The notes under the pieces are model-generated. The model was not told the DNA's origin. It did no database searches and was given only the letters and a program-made list of their open reading frames with translations. The translations under genes were made by a program, and so were the position numbers. A DNA stretch of 64,000 nt from NCBI GenBank assembly GCA_026936325.1, contig JAPTHN010000012.1, positions 41,240,537 to 41,304,536 on the forward strand. Reading direction: 5' to 3'. Below are positions 14,601-29,600 of this stretch, piece after piece; the stretch's first letter is position 1; each line of letters begins with the position of its first letter. This DNA comes from Platynereis dumerilii. Its lineage: Eukaryota; Annelida; Polychaeta; Phyllodocida; Nereididae.

Positions 14601-17600
14601 AATAAAAGATATATATATATATGTATATATATGTACAATCAATGTAAATAAATATCCATTGTCTGTCCATCTAACTGTCTATTCTATCTCATTATGGACC
14701 CCGAAGTCAGTCAGAGTTGAAACCCTGACTTGCTTGGCAAGAACTTTAACTGACTAGTCAGCTAAGTCATTAAACTCTGACTTCACTTGACTTCAACTAA
14801 CTAAAGCCGACTTAAAGCAATTTCATAGGACTCTTCAAATAGAAATTATAACTACGGAAATTTCAGAATTTTTACACTCAGAAATTGTGTAGTTTCCAAA
14901 AGTGGCAATTTTCAGGAAGATTTTATGTTGCAAATTCTCAAGAATATTTAAGAGGAGAGTCCTATGAAATTGCTTTTATTCTAACCATTTTTTTTTCGAT
15001 CGAGAAAAGTCAAAAATGTTGTATTTTAACTTATTTTCAGTAAAACAAGGTGATATGGATTGCTCCAATATGTGCACGAATGCCACCAGCGAATGTAAGA
15101 CAGTGGAGCGCAATGAAACAAAGATGCAATACTGCAAGTGCAGGGAAGGATACATACATGGCACTGGAAGAGACTGCGTGGGTAAGTACTAAGTAGAATA
15201 GTCTGAAAAACCATCTTAGTCTATAAAACCATCTGACAATCTGTAAAACCATCTAACAAATTGTACATACATGGCACTGGAAGAGACTGTGTGGGTAAGT
15301 AGAATGGTCTGAAAAACCATCTTAACAATCTGAAAAATCATGTATCCGTCTGACAAACCAACTGACAATCTGAAAAACCAATCTGATACAAAGATGCTAT
15401 ACTGTGACTTAGTATAAGTGCAGGGAAGGATACAGTCATTTGTCTTGAGAGGGGCCTCTTGCTCTCAGTTGTGTTATTGCTTATATGTAGGGCTATCACG
15501 ATTACTGAATTTAAAAATCTATAAATCTATGGCCTAAAATTGAATCGTAATTGATTAATCGCTCTTTTCCCGCCATTCTAGACAGCTAGAGAAGTTATGT
15601 TCCTTTTTATATCATTGTCTTGAAGCACAGCTAAGATATCTGGCTATTCCATTGAAAATACTAAGTGCAATTAGGACTTCACACTCCATTCACTTCAATC
15701 TGGCAAAACCAATCCAATTAGCCAATCCACTTGACCAATCCAGTAATTCCAGTTGCAATTCACTCTTAACACCTGGAAATTGAAGGCCATACAGCGTCTT
15801 CAAGGCACAAATATTCAGATAACAGATTAATCGATTTTGCAAACTAGAATCGATTTTTAACTAAAATCTAATCGGCGCTGATTAATCGGTTAATCGTGAT
15901 AGCCCTACTTATATGCCATCAATGTAATTTTTATTTTAAGAGCAAATAAATTATTTGTCATTGTTATTGTCATTAAGTCAAATGTTTGTACTTCAGACAA
16001 GGACGAGTGTGCCTCATGGGGCCATAATTGTCCTCATAACTGCACGAACCAGAAAGGGAACTATACCTGCGAGTGTGCTGATGGATTCAAACTTTACAAA
16101 GAAGGACCTGTGTATAAATGTTCTCCAAATTTACCAGGTAAGGAAAATTTCATTACTTATTAAACTTTTCAGAGAAATTAACTGTGCTCTACCTGTTTAA
16201 CTTGAAGTCATTGCTCATTATGGGAAAGGCTTTGATTATCACTTTTTTTAACCCCTTTCTCTTGATGCCTGGTAAGGAAAATTTCATCACTTTTCTAACT
16301 TTTCAGAGATCTTTTATTAAAGGAAATATCTTGTACTTTATCTAGTTACCCATGAAATTCTATTGATAGGCCTAGAGAAGCCAAGGAAATTTTGGCCCAA
16401 GTAGAATGGTCAATGAAATATTTTCAAGATATTAAAATTGCTGTTAAAATGTTGGATCAAAAATTAGAATTAAGAGAGTGTCAACCAGATATGCCATCTA
16501 ACTTCATAAAGATCCTTTGAAAGTTTAACTGCAGATTACCTGTTTCACGATTTAATTTTATAGTTATTGCTCATAATGGGAAAGGTTATGATCATCACTT
16601 TGTATTGATTTTTTTTTCTCCTCAAATTCAGGAAGCAGCAAGTACGGTGATGGATTGATACTTTATGGCGTCGATAAAATGATTTACGTTTTTGACCAAT
16701 CGGTATGTAATATTATGCATATTACTGTTTTGACATGAGTTCCCCTGTGGCCTAATGGTCAAGACTGTTTGACCACTGGCTTTGAGGGCGTGGGTTCCAA
16801 TCTCACCCCGGGAACTCACTTTAGTCCGAGCCCACGGGACTTTAAATGGAGGCGGGTTGTATCCAATATTCTATGCTGGGGCAACTGAAAGACCCTGGGC
16901 ATCCCTGAATTAATAGGGTATGTTCCAGACTCACAGTCTTCTCATCTCATCATCATACGGTGATCGTCTGCCTCAATATAGCCCACTAAGGTGCTGCAGA
17001 GGCGTAAAACACAAACAAACAAACAAAACAAACAACTGTTTTGACATTGGATGTTATACTATTTTGTTTAACTACATTACCAGCGTACACTTAGAGCAAA
17101 TAAAAAGAAAATTAATTCCAAATCAAAGTAGAAAGAATGAGATATAAAAAGGCTAATAAGACATTAAAAAGGCATGGGGGAAGAGAGAAATGCTCTTTAT
17201 GACTTAGTAAAGAAATTCTGTAATGTTATTTGAAAAACTACCACTGCACCAAAGTGGTGTTTATCGAATATTAATCATACATAATGTCCAATGAACCAGT
17301 TTTGATGATATTTTAAACTGGAAAAGAAAGGACTTGACTGATGCATACAAAATATTACATTCATTTGTATTAATATCTCCTTTCTCCAAAATCTAAGAAA
17401 ATATTTATGTTTTTGCTTCTAGACATACCGATGGTCAGTAATGACCATGTCAGTGGAAAAAATTCATAGTCTAGCAGTAGATGTGCATAGATTGATTGTC
17501 TTCTGGGCCACAGAAGCAGGAAACTTGTACAGGTGAGTTATGAAGGCCATACATAGTTGATCTTTAGCTTCTCAGATCTTCTGAAGGCACTTTTTCTAGG

Positions 17601-20600
17601 GTCGGTCGGTAGGACAAAAAAAGGAGAAAAACGAAAATTTATAATGTCAAAAAAATAATAAAATTTTTTATCTGTCAGCAGAAAATCTATTTTGTTGGCC
17701 AGTCCACGAAGCTAAGAATCAATTCTAAGCTTCATTAGGCATGGCATTCCACGTGATTGCACCTCTATGCAAAATATGAAAGAACAAATTTTTCATAACA
17801 TCGGTTTGACAAAGAGGAACTTCAATAAATTTGACTCTTGCTTGGTGTCAATTTTTACATTATTCGAAATTAGTATAGTCTCGAGAAAGAAAGATTCAAG
17901 TATTTTTTGACCGCCCAGTAATACACATTGTATTGGAATGTACATTAAACAGTTTTCAATACTCATTTTATTGTTATTTCTCCTTTCAGAGCAAAGTTTC
18001 CAACAGATGAGGGTGAAATGGGAGTCCCGCAGCAAATCAAAATCAGAGATGATGTTACTGTCGATCACATTGCATACGATTGGGTAACAAGGTGAATATA
18101 TCTATATCTATAGCTGTCTGTCTATCTATCTATCTATCCATATATCTGTCTTTTTATCTTTCTGTCAACTTTCTATCTATAAATATGTATGTGATGTTCG
18201 CATGTTGATAATTATGATACCATGTATCATCCTTTTGGTATTTGTTAGATTTAATTGAAAAATATAAAAAACAATGTAGATAATTGTATATTTCATTCAC
18301 ATATGTTAATTACTTCAGCATAATGTTTTTGACTGTAAATTTAATGGCTAGATCTGGTATGATGATTATATCTTACTTGCTATTTTTTTGTCAACAAAAA
18401 AAATTACAGGCATATCCATCAGACCACCAACTCATACCAGCAGTATTTTTACAATTTTTTAAAAATAATTTTATTTTGCAGGAATATTTTCTTCACAGAC
18501 ACCAGTGCAGGGAAGATCTTCGTTGTTTCAGATGTTGGTAAATACTTACGAACATTAGTAGAAGGCTCGCAGCGAAAACCGAGCAGTATCGCAGTTAATC
18601 CTACACTTGGGTAAGTCATGCTTTAAAAATGTGAAAGAAAATGACACTGTAATGTTATGCTGTGATAGATTAATCTGTTTGAAAATTCCATGTATGGTAA
18701 AAATTGTATGCACATTAAATACAATTAAATGCCAATAGTGCGCAGTGGATCTGTTGGAGCAAAAATTCAGTTACCCATTCTGGATTTTTTGTATGGTCTT
18801 TATAAGACTTTTTTAATGTTTTATGTTTTTGTATAATAATGTCATACTCAGACTCAGATTCAGATTATTCTACCTTAAAAATTATTACAAGTTACATCAG
18901 AATATTATTATTATTGGGCAAGGGAGACACATCCAAGGATAAAGTTTGGCTATCAAGTGCCCGCCTTACAAAGAATAAAAAGATTAACATTGAATTTACA
19001 TAGCAGTTATAAATTGATATAAAATTAATAATCATGAAGGAAGGTTAATAATATAAATATTTAAAACCTTGACAAATGCATAATAACAATATATATATCT
19101 CTTTTTTCTTAGATTCCTAGATGTAAATAATGAATTTGTATGAATCTGTTTCATTTCAGCCTTATGTATTGGGTCGACACACCAAACCGAAGAATTGAAG
19201 TAGCAAATATGGATGGAACTAATATAAGAGTATTGGCCGCTGATAAGATAGTAGGCCCTGAAGGTGAGCGGATTGTTATACACGTACATGTATGCAAATA
19301 TGGGAATGTAGACAGTTTATATACATTCATCAACAATTTCTTCTAAATTTCTCTGATTTGAAAATTTCGTTCCGATCTAACATTTGGACAGTATTGTGTA
19401 ATCATTTCAGAAAATGTATTAATATTTACAAAGCCTTGGAAGTGTAAACCGAAAATCGATTTTTCCTGAAATTTTGCGTTTGTTTGTATTACTTGTGTGG
19501 TCATCAATTTCTACTTTCAAATTGGGGATTTTATGAGATTTGATTTTTCCCATACAAATTTGGACCACCCTAATATTCATTTATTTTATATTCAATCGAA
19601 ATATCGGATAATGATACATAAGTAAGATTATGATACATTTATCATAAATTATAGTTTTACAAAAGTGATAATGTTATAGACGAAACAAAAAATAAGTTAA
19701 TACATATTTTTATGCAGGAAATTGAATAAATTATATAATAATGTCTTAAGAAGTTTTACAACAAACTGATATAAGTAGCATTTCTCCTTGTCTCCAACAT
19801 TATCAATTTAAAAAATAGCATGCAATGCATGCACCGTGTCCTCGAGCAATTATATATTACTCAATGGGATATGATCATTACTTTAACACATCTCTATAAA
19901 TTGTTAAAAGTTGCATTCTATCTATTGATCTATCAATCTACCTATCAATCTATCTATCTGTCTATCTATGTGTCTGTCTGTGTGTCTATCTGTCTATCTT
20001 TAGTAATTGGCTGAAGCATAAATCTCTGGTTGTGGTGCACCCCACTTTGTCTCAGGGCGGAAGGGCCAAAGGGAAGAAGAAGAAGATGCTTCTCAGAAAT
20101 CGTCTGCTGAGCAAGGAGGAATTTGGTGGATTAAAGTTAACTATTTAGAGCAGTGAGACATAAGATCAAAGCCAGGGCATCTTGCGCAACAGTGTAAACA
20201 CTGGGCATCATAATGGCATCATAACTTTGGGTGGTTCTTGCATCTGTGAAATGCTTTTCGCTCCACACCAACTTTTGATATGACAATCCCATTGATGACG
20301 ACAAAGGGCCCGAGGCCCTGCTCTCGGACACAAAAATTTAACATGAATATATTTCAAACTTTTAATATTTCCTTCAAGGTATAACCATAGATTACTTCAT
20401 GAACAACAGAGTATACTGGGCCGACCAGGGACAGAACATGATTGAGTCGGTGAAAGCTGATGGAACAGATCGTGTTGTCGTTACCAAAGGTAAATGTGAT
20501 TTAATAACACATTAGGCCACACATAATTGATTCTAAGCTTCGCAGGCCCACTGACACAATAGATTTTCGTCAATAATACTTTGGCACTCGTGATAATCTA

Positions 20601-23600
20601 ACAACCAGGGATCAAACGAATCTCTCATCATAACAAGTTCTCGAATTTGAGTGCCAATTCTTAAATCTTCATCACATATATACCTCTTTTCCATGAAGTA
20701 ACAATATTCCAATTCATAACCTGACAATTTAATTCATTATTTTTTATAATATCTACACAGTATTTATTATTTATGTATCTTTTTTTTTTTCATCACCATT
20801 TCTTTTTAACAGACGTCAACAGACCGCGGAACATAGACATGCTCAATGGCGACCTCTATTGGGTTTCTGGCAATAACACAAAAGTTTGGAGGATGTCAAA
20901 GTTCGGTCACGGAATAAATCATACTTTAACCAACGCCAAAAGTATGCCTAGGGGAATCGCGGCTTTCCATCCGCAGAAATATCCCAAATTTACCTGTGAG
21001 TATTGTTTCTTCTTGGAATTTCTAAATATCAATAACACATTCCCCTTAAAAGTCCATTTTCTAACAAGTTGAGGTAAAGGGCCGGCCTCCAAGCCAAGTT
21101 CTTAGGAGCATACCTTACCCACTATAGGCCTACTATATTAAGGGTTGTTTTTCAATCGGGGTACGCTCTGGAAAGTCACACGATATCCAAAATACCAGAA
21201 ATACCATGCATATATGTGGAAAAAACGTTACACAGAATGATTAAACATACTGAGACGGACCTACAGTAGCGAAAAAATTATTCAAATCGGTTGAAAACAG
21301 CCCGAAAAAAATGTATTTGTGTCATTTTGACCAAAATTGACTGTCTCATTTGCAAATTAGGCAAATATCGCTTCAGATTTTTCAGTCCTAACCTAACAGT
21401 AAGTTTTAACAATAGTGAATATGCGTTCAACATGGTCCCAAGAGTTTAACATTAGAATTACATGCAGCAACTATGATTAGTCTCTTCAGAATCCTGCATT
21501 GAACACATGAAGGTCAATTCCGTCAAATATTGTCCTCTCCGAAATAGGGTCAGCAACACAGCAATAACATTGAATTAAAAGTATTTTTATTTTATAGAAA
21601 TACTCCTTCAATAGATTAGACAAAGTTTTGGTAAGTGTTTCACTTCAGTTGTACCAACTGCACAATGCTCGTAGCGGAAAACACCAAAAACAGCTTTCGT
21701 CAAATAAACTGTCCTCTCCGAAAAATGCTGTCCTCTCCCAAAATTACTATTTTCCTTGACACACACAAAGTTCTTGGCCAAAATTAAGCAAGTAAGATGA
21801 TTTTTCATTGTCAGATATATATCTATCCACTCAGCACAAGCCCATACAACTGGGTGTTCTATACATCCAGTAATAGAGGGATGAGCAGAATATTGACTTT
21901 GGTCGAAATATCAAAAAGTCAAATAAAAAACAATTCAGAATACTTGTAGCCCTAAAATTTTCAGAAATCCACGGCACGGTATATAGCAACAGAAAAAAGT
22001 CAATTTGGCCAGAAAAGAAAGACCTTTATTTTTGACCCCTGTGAGACAAAACTATGTACCCCGATTGAAAAACAACCCTTAAATAGTCAATTATCAATCT
22101 GATTCAATCATGAAGGAATAAAATTCTGATCATAAGTATGGATTTTATCCATTATATCTTATAATTTTTTCTATATGGGGAACTGGTATAAATCGGCTAG
22201 TTTTAAGCTTTTGTATTTATGAAAGGAATGAGTGGTGTGAGAATTATATTTCTTTTTGTCAATGATTCTCATGACCTTTTTTTGTAAAACTTGGATTCTA
22301 TTAATTGTTGAGTTAGGTGAATTTCCCCAAGCTATTAAGCTGTAGTTTAAATAGGGTACCACCAGTGAGTAGTAAATTGTGAATAATACATTGGAAGGAA
22401 GTTCATGTTTAAGTTTATTCATAATGCCAGCTATCCGAGAAATTTTATTGGCTGTTCCATCAATATGGTTTTTCCAGTTTAGTGTGTCAGTAAGAATAAC
22501 ACCAAGAAATTTAATTTGGTAAAGTCCTTCAATTCGAGATCCATTAAGGTAAAAGTTTAAATTAGCCTCATTTATTGAGCTCCTTGGTGTATGAAAGATC
22601 ATGAATTTAGTTTTCGAGACATTGATAGATAATTTGTTTGCGGGAAACCAGTCACTTATTTCTTTAAGTTAGTCATTGATATTCTGGTTAATGGAGGGAG
22701 TTGTGGATTTTTCGAAGGGAAATATAATGTTTGTATCATCTGCAAATATTATAAATTGCGCATTGGATGATGTTTGAGCCATATCATTGATATATAATAT
22801 AAACAATAGCGGTCCAAGTATGGAGCCCTGAGGTACTCCAGTGGAAATGTGTAGCGTATCAGATCTAATCTGTTTAAAATAAGTGAATTGTTTTCTACCA
22901 TATAAGTAACTTGAAAACCATTTGTGGGCAATTCCACGAATTCCATAGTGATATAACTTGTCTAGAAGTGTATAGTGATTTAACGTGTGAAACGCCTTAC
23001 TCAGATCAAGAAAGAGTCCTAGGGCTTTATGTTTTTTGTTTAAAGTACTTGAAATCAGATCTTGTAATTTTAGTATGGCTAACCCTAAAGCCGAATTGAC
23101 AGGGAGTTAATAGATCATTTGTTTTTAGATAATATTGTAATCTATTGTAGACTAGTCGTTCCAGTATCTTAGAGAACGTAGGCAGGAGAGAAACAGGTCT
23201 GTAATTTCTAAAAGATTATTATTGTGGTGATATAGGCTATTGAAAAAGAGCGTGCATAAAAATTTGAAAAAAGTGTCATTTTCCTCATTCTTGCCATTGT
23301 AGCCACTAATTAAAATTAGCTGTTGTTATTTATCATGGTCAAATTATATTTTTTACTGCTTACCTATAGATTAGAGGTACATTCAATGCTGCAAGTTGCT
23401 TTAAAATGTGATAAATGGTCGAGTTACAAGGTTTTGCACCTTAATAACTTGTAAGAAAGTGAAAGTGCAAAACCTTGTAAGTCAACATTTTCAATCATAT
23501 CTGATGGTGACATCAATGCTAGGGGTCAACGACCTCTGACAAAAAATTATGCTAAAACAGGGTGTCCCTTCTATAAATCAAATTGAGCCTAACTCACATA

Positions 23601-26600
23601 TTGATAAACATTACCATAAAAAACAGATCTGTGATAGTTTTTTTCCAATTTCTGAAAAATGGCTTTTTTTGACATACGAGGTTTTGCACTTTCACCAATC
23701 GATATGCTAATGACAGAGTCAAGAAAACAGTCAATCTGGTTTGGACCTGTGCTATGGAATAAAAAATTGAGCTAACTCACACTTTGTTAATCAATCGAAA
23801 AAAGAAAAAAATCAAAGATTATAGGTTTTTTTTGTGTCCTACCGACCCTTCTCTACTACCAGTATTTCGAGAAGATCTGCGAAGATAAAATTCAAAAATG
23901 TCTGGCCTAATGGTAGCTGAGATGCAACATAATATGACCCCAGATATTACAAAATACTGAATCATTTCAGTGAAATGCCTTCTCATGCAAAAATTTAGGA
24001 GCCTTTTTAAAAGTAGAACAGAAGCCCTCTTTTGTATTGTATGCCTCATAAATTCTTCAATGGGATCTCTCATGCATGTGATTCATTCACTGAGATTGAA
24101 AAATCCTCCATCAGAAATAATCAATTGAAAGTTGCAACAAAGAAATTAAATTCTTTACAATCCAAAATGTATTGACATACAAGCTATGCCACCAGGACAC
24201 AACAACAGAACTTCAATGGAACGGTCATTGACAAATAACCCCAACTTTAGTTCATTTTTATTTATTTATTTTTTTCGTCGTTGACAAATTACCCCAGCTT
24301 TAGTGCACTTTTCTTCATTTCATTTTTTTATTTTCTTCCTTTTTTTCTTTTCTCATTTGTTTTAACTTATAAGTCCGTCTAAAAACTTGTTACTTATTAC
24401 TTGTCCTCAAGAAAGGCGTTTGACTATTATACACATAACTGTCATGTATATTACATATTCCACAAGAAATGCATGAAATGTTCATCCTTAGCCACGTTGT
24501 AGTAGCGGAAGTCATCCATTGCGGCTGTGATGCCGTTTGTCTCTCCAATGCGGATGTTCTTCTTCGCTGGCGGACTGTTCCTCGTCAAAATGCTAAATGG
24601 TTCTTGGGCGGCCAGGCAGCCATTGATGTAGTATCGCAGAACGGTGTCTTTGAAAGTTACCCCAACATGATGCCAAGTATTGAAATCGAAGTAATCTGCC
24701 TTCGCATAAAACGAGTTGTGAGTGGCGTTCCTCACGGTGCACCTGAAGGCAAATTTCGTAAGCCAGGGTTTTGCTTCTATGTTTAGCTTGATCAGGGTAG
24801 ACATGAAAAAGTCTCTGTACTGCTGACTCTGAGGGTCGACCAACTTCAACCACAACGAAATGGTGACGCCATCTTTGCATAACGGAGATTCGAAATCATC
24901 CTGGCTGATGCATAGGTTGTCGTGGGAACCAAGATCAACAAAGTTACCGTCATAGAGGGTCATGCTCACAAAATAGAGCCCGCCTCCATACTTCCCTGTC
25001 GTTGACGTTATGGCTGGAGAAACACAGAAAAGCTCATATTAGACTAGTTTGTTATTGCTATAATAGTTTGGCCTGGGAGTGGGAATGAAAGGTCAACTAT
25101 ACATAGCTCAATTAATTGCAAGAAATGTTTGACAATTGGGAAGTTAGAGAGGATTCTAACTTACACACATTTTTTCCAGTTAGATCCCGACCGGACCAGA
25201 GAGAGACAGCCTGAAAAATGAGGTGTCTAAGTGGCAGTCTAATTTAATAGAAACATCGAGTTAGACCTACCTGCCCTGTTGGCATGTTCTGCTTCCGTTG
25301 CATTCGTGCCCACGGCTTGGATATTTCCGTTGCTTATGGAATTCATGGGTACATATATCACTTGGTCTGAAATATGAAGAAAGTTTTAAATAGGCCGTGA
25401 TAGTGGACTGGAACTCTCCTTTTTGCGGCTCTCTGACATCTCGGCGCACAAATAAACTTTTTCCCGAAAAATCCACTATTTTGTAGGCCTGTACAATGCA
25501 ATGGGGGCAGGTTTTTACGAGGTCCATAACACTGTTAAATCAGCTTGACAACACTGGATCAGCCCAACCAAGTCTACTTCTGGGTCTAATCCTTGGATCC
25601 CGCCACTTTTACAAGAAATACCTATGATTAATCTGGATATTTCGCTTGATGAAGTCCGTGAGGCCGACTCCCGCCATATTTTTCCGTCTTGGTCGGGTCA
25701 TGACTGAAGATATACATCGTCAATCGACTTGATAATGGTCGGAATCCAAGGTAAACATTCCATTTAAGGCTCGGCGATACAATCCGTAGTGTTTTAGTGG
25801 TTTTACAACTGTCCTGGAGCCCAGAATCCAAGCGTCCAATCCATCAACTTCGCAATGGTACAAAATGGCGGCATGTTTATTTCTGCACGGCGACGTCAGA
25901 GAGCAGAAAAAAGGAGAGTTCCACTATCATGGCCTATATATCATCATCTCAAGTGCAGTCTGAGGGCACACATTAGGACTATACAAATGCAAATTTGAAC
26001 AAAAAGTCTCAAATGTTAGCTCTCATTGGTCCAATTATGGACAGCCCCCTGAATAGATTGCCTCTCCTACGCCTATGGTTACTAAGTAACCTAACTGATA
26101 CTGTAAAGATTATTGCTTTTCCTTTAAGTAATTAGTTATCTGTAACTAATAGCTCCGCTTTAGTAAGTTATATATGTTTTCAGCCAGGAAATTTGATATG
26201 AAAAATAGTGGACTGTTGAACTGTGACTCGTGGTAGCTGATGAAGTGTCATCTTCTCTACATTCAACTTGGGGAAATATGGCTCCAGGCTGATTGATTAA
26301 TCAAGATCAAGAGAAGGCCATTTGATTTGTCAACACTCGGGATCAGTCTCCTTAAATCAAATTAACATTGAAAGTATTGGGTATGATCATGACAAATCAT
26401 CAGCATGACACACGAAGTGCCATTTTCACAGTGCAGCAGTCCACTCTTTTTGCATATCAGATTTCCTGGCTGTAGTGTAAACATAATTAACAAGACTGAC
26501 CTTCAGTTACATCCGCTTGAAGGGCCAGCGAGTAGACTTTAGTCGGGCCACTCCATGTTGAATGCTCTTCAAATCCACACGTCAGGCACAGTTCGCAAAT

Positions 26601-29600
26601 TCTTCCAGTTAGTTGGTAAGCATGGCAGACAGGAATCTTTTGATTCATGCAGCGTTCCGCGCATCTGATATTACTCATGTCTCCAATGGAATATGTGGAC
26701 GAGCAACTGACGTTTGATTTCCTGTCAAAGTGGTACTTTTGATAAATCGAACATTGTATACCTGCGAAAAGGGTTGTTACGAGACAAAGCATTAACCTGA
26801 AGTGGTTCACGGTTAACATGATGTTGATCCTAGGTAGGATCTCCTATGAAACTTAGAGCCGCGTAAAAGAACAAACCAATTCCTGATCTCTTGACACGGG
26901 TTAGGCCGTCGCCCGTGGGGTTTTTGATCTATCCGAGGTTGGCACTTCCCAGTGTGTTTCTTCCTCTTTTCACGCCCAATGTATATATGTGTTGAGAGAA
27001 TAATGCAAGTCAATTTGGTGAAATTCAGAGAATGAGGTTGTTCATTAGTCTTTGAAAAGGGACTTAAACAGCTGTCAACATCATTGTTGTATATTTCATA
27101 AGATTTTCTTTGAATGCATCCTTACCGCCAACCATCATCACAACAGTGGCATCAAACCTCAACCTTTTGCACTAAAAGAGAATTTCCATAGACTTCGATT
27201 ATCGCCGTAAATTGACATTATTCTATATTTCGCCACCAAAGCATTAAGTTTGAGTTGTTATTATGTGTCATATAAAACCTGTCAAAAAGGAACATTTTGT
27301 CATATATGCGCCTTTCAGCAGTGCTTGTTGACTTGTGGTGGCTCATTCAATACGGCCAATTAAAAATAACAATGGCCCCATGGGTGCGCCTTGTACTAAA
27401 CCATAACAATGTGACTCCTTTGTGTAGCAATGGCTTTTGTGGTTTTTTAAAACCTAAGTGCCCTTTTATGAAATTTCTGCTGAATTTGCTAAAAAGACTA
27501 TAATAGGAATTTAAAGGATACTGATTTTTAGGTTTATTCATAAGGCCAGACTTCTTTAATTGTTAGCTTCTTGGTTCAACCCTCCCAACAAATTTTGTGC
27601 CTATGGACACAGGAATCATACCTGATAGTCTAGTTTTAAATGTCATAGGTATATATTCGAAGGTGCCATACCAGTGGCGTAACTAGGGGGTCTCGAGCGG
27701 GGGGGCACCTGGGGGGGCACTCAATTCTCTGGCGGGGCACCCAAAATACTGATTGTATATTTTTGCCAAGGTTGGAAAGTTCATATGGGGGGGCACCAGG
27801 GGGGCACAGGTCCAATATGGGGGGCACGTGCCCCCCCGCGCCCCCCCCATAGGGACGCCGCTGTGCCATACTCTGACAGAGCCTGCTGACTTTGTCTGGA
27901 AGGAAAATAGGTCAATTTTGAACTTGGCCAATCACAGAAGTACTTGCATGGGTGATCTGTGTAAGAACTTCTCTGATTGGTCGATTCCAAAAATGACCTA
28001 TTTTCTGTCCAGATGGAGTTTGTGGCTTTGTCACAGCATGGCACCTTTGAACACACCAATAAAAGAGTCGAGAAAAGATCCAATCTGGTTTAGAGCTGTG
28101 CTATGGAATAACAAATTGAGCTAACCCACATTTTGTTAACCAATTAAAAAAAGAAAAAAAATCTAGCTTCCAGGTTTTTAGTGTCCTACCGACTGACCCT
28201 ACCAAAAGCGCTTCGAGAAGATCTAGAAGCTAAAAATCTAATATGTTTGGCGTAATGGTAGCTGAGATGCAACATAATATGACCCCAGATTCATTATTAC
28301 AAAATAATGAATCATTTCAGTAAAACGCTTCTCATGCAAAAATTTAGGAGCCTTTTCAAAAATAGCAAAGAAGCCCTCAGAGTCATAAATTATTCAATGG
28401 GAGCCCTCATGCACGGAATTCATTCTCTGAGATTGAAACATCCTCCATCAGAAATAATCAATTAGAAATAAGTTGCAACAATACAATTTAGTTCTTTTCA
28501 ATCAAAAACATGTGACCAATAAGGTATGCCATCAGGAGACAACAATAAACCTTCAGTTGAACAGTCGTTGACAAATAACCCCAACTTTAGTGCACTTTTT
28601 ATTTCTTTTATCTTTTAAAAATTTTTTTTTTTACTTAGATGTTCGATCTCGACATAGAGGTCCTTAATTGGACCTACGTCCGAGTAAAAACTTATTACTT
28701 ATTACTTGTCCTAAAGAAAGGCGTTTGACTATTATTCAAATGTATGGCAAGATACACCCTCATGATAGGCCTCATCAAAAAAGGGCAACCGCTGTTTTAC
28801 GATGGGGGTAACTGAGAGTAGGCTAATTGAGGGAAGCTGAGTTTGGTTGAGGACTTGAGGTACGGCGAGTTTAGTTGAGGGAAGCCAAGTTGAGTTGAGG
28901 GAAGCCAAGTTTAGTTGAGGGAAGCCAAGTTTAGTTAAGGGAAGCCAAGTTTATTTGAGGGAAGGTGAGTTTAGTTGAAGGAAGGTGAGTTTAGTTGAGG
29001 TAAGGTGGTTTAGTTGAGGGAAGCCAAGTTGAGTTGAGGGAAGATGAGTTTATTTGAGGTAAGGTGAGTTTAGTTGAGGTAAGGTGGTTTAGTTGAGGGA
29101 AGCCAAGTTTAGTTGAGGGAAGGCTAGTTTAGTTGACGGAAGATGAGTTTAGTTGAGGGAAGGTGAGTTTAGTCGAGGGAAGCCAAGTTTAGTTAAGGGA
29201 AGCCAAGTTTAGTTGAGGGAAGCCAAGTTTAGTTAAGGGAAGCCAAGTTTAGTTGAGGGAAGGTGAGTTTAGTTGAGGGAAGCCAAGTTTAGTTGTGGGA
29301 AGCCAAGTTTAGTTAAGGGAAGCCAAGTTCAGCAAAGGGAAGCCAAGTTTAGTTGAGGGAAGGCTAGTTTAGTTGAGGGAAGGTGAGCTTAGTTGAGGGA
29401 AGATGAGTTTGGTTGAGGGAAGGTGAGTTTAGTTAAGGGAAGGTGATCTTAGTTGAGGGAAGATGAGTTTAGTTGAGGGAAGGTGAGTTTAGTTAAGGGA
29501 AGGTGAGTTTAGTTGAGGGAAGCCAAGTTTAGTTGTGGGAAGCCAAGTTTAGTTGAGGGAAGGTGAGTTTAGTTGAGGGAAGGTGAGTTTATTCGAGGGA

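Larger units (their letters stand above)
15041..20995 (+). other. EGF, calcium-binding EGF and last YWTD beta-propeller (LRP exons 15-23)
   Basis: Exon 15041-15181 is an EGF module. Exon 15997-16137 is a calcium-binding EGF (starts [12 protein letters not shown], ends before SPNLPG). Exons 16632-20995 form a degenerate six-blade propeller: [46 protein letters not shown] and [11 protein letters not shown] occupy the YWTD positions, and only some keep the exact YWTD word. The blade exons use mixed splice phases. A 9-kb intron follows, carrying a nested minus-strand gene. Confidence 0.85.

Noticed and set aside
16737-16815. Functional tRNA gene
   Set aside because: A- and B-boxes are present, but the cloverleaf is not complete, and the sequence continues into a SINE body with a repeat tail and target-site duplication.
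22171-22946. Host gene on the minus strand with two frames
   Set aside because: The residues match reverse-transcriptase palm and thumb motifs of a LINE, with frame breaks; it is a transposon fragment.
24469-24786. Plus-strand frame opposite the LamG exon of copy A (and 44495-44725 in copy B)
   Set aside because: Shadow of the real minus-strand exon, which has splice sites, domain motifs and an intact paralog.
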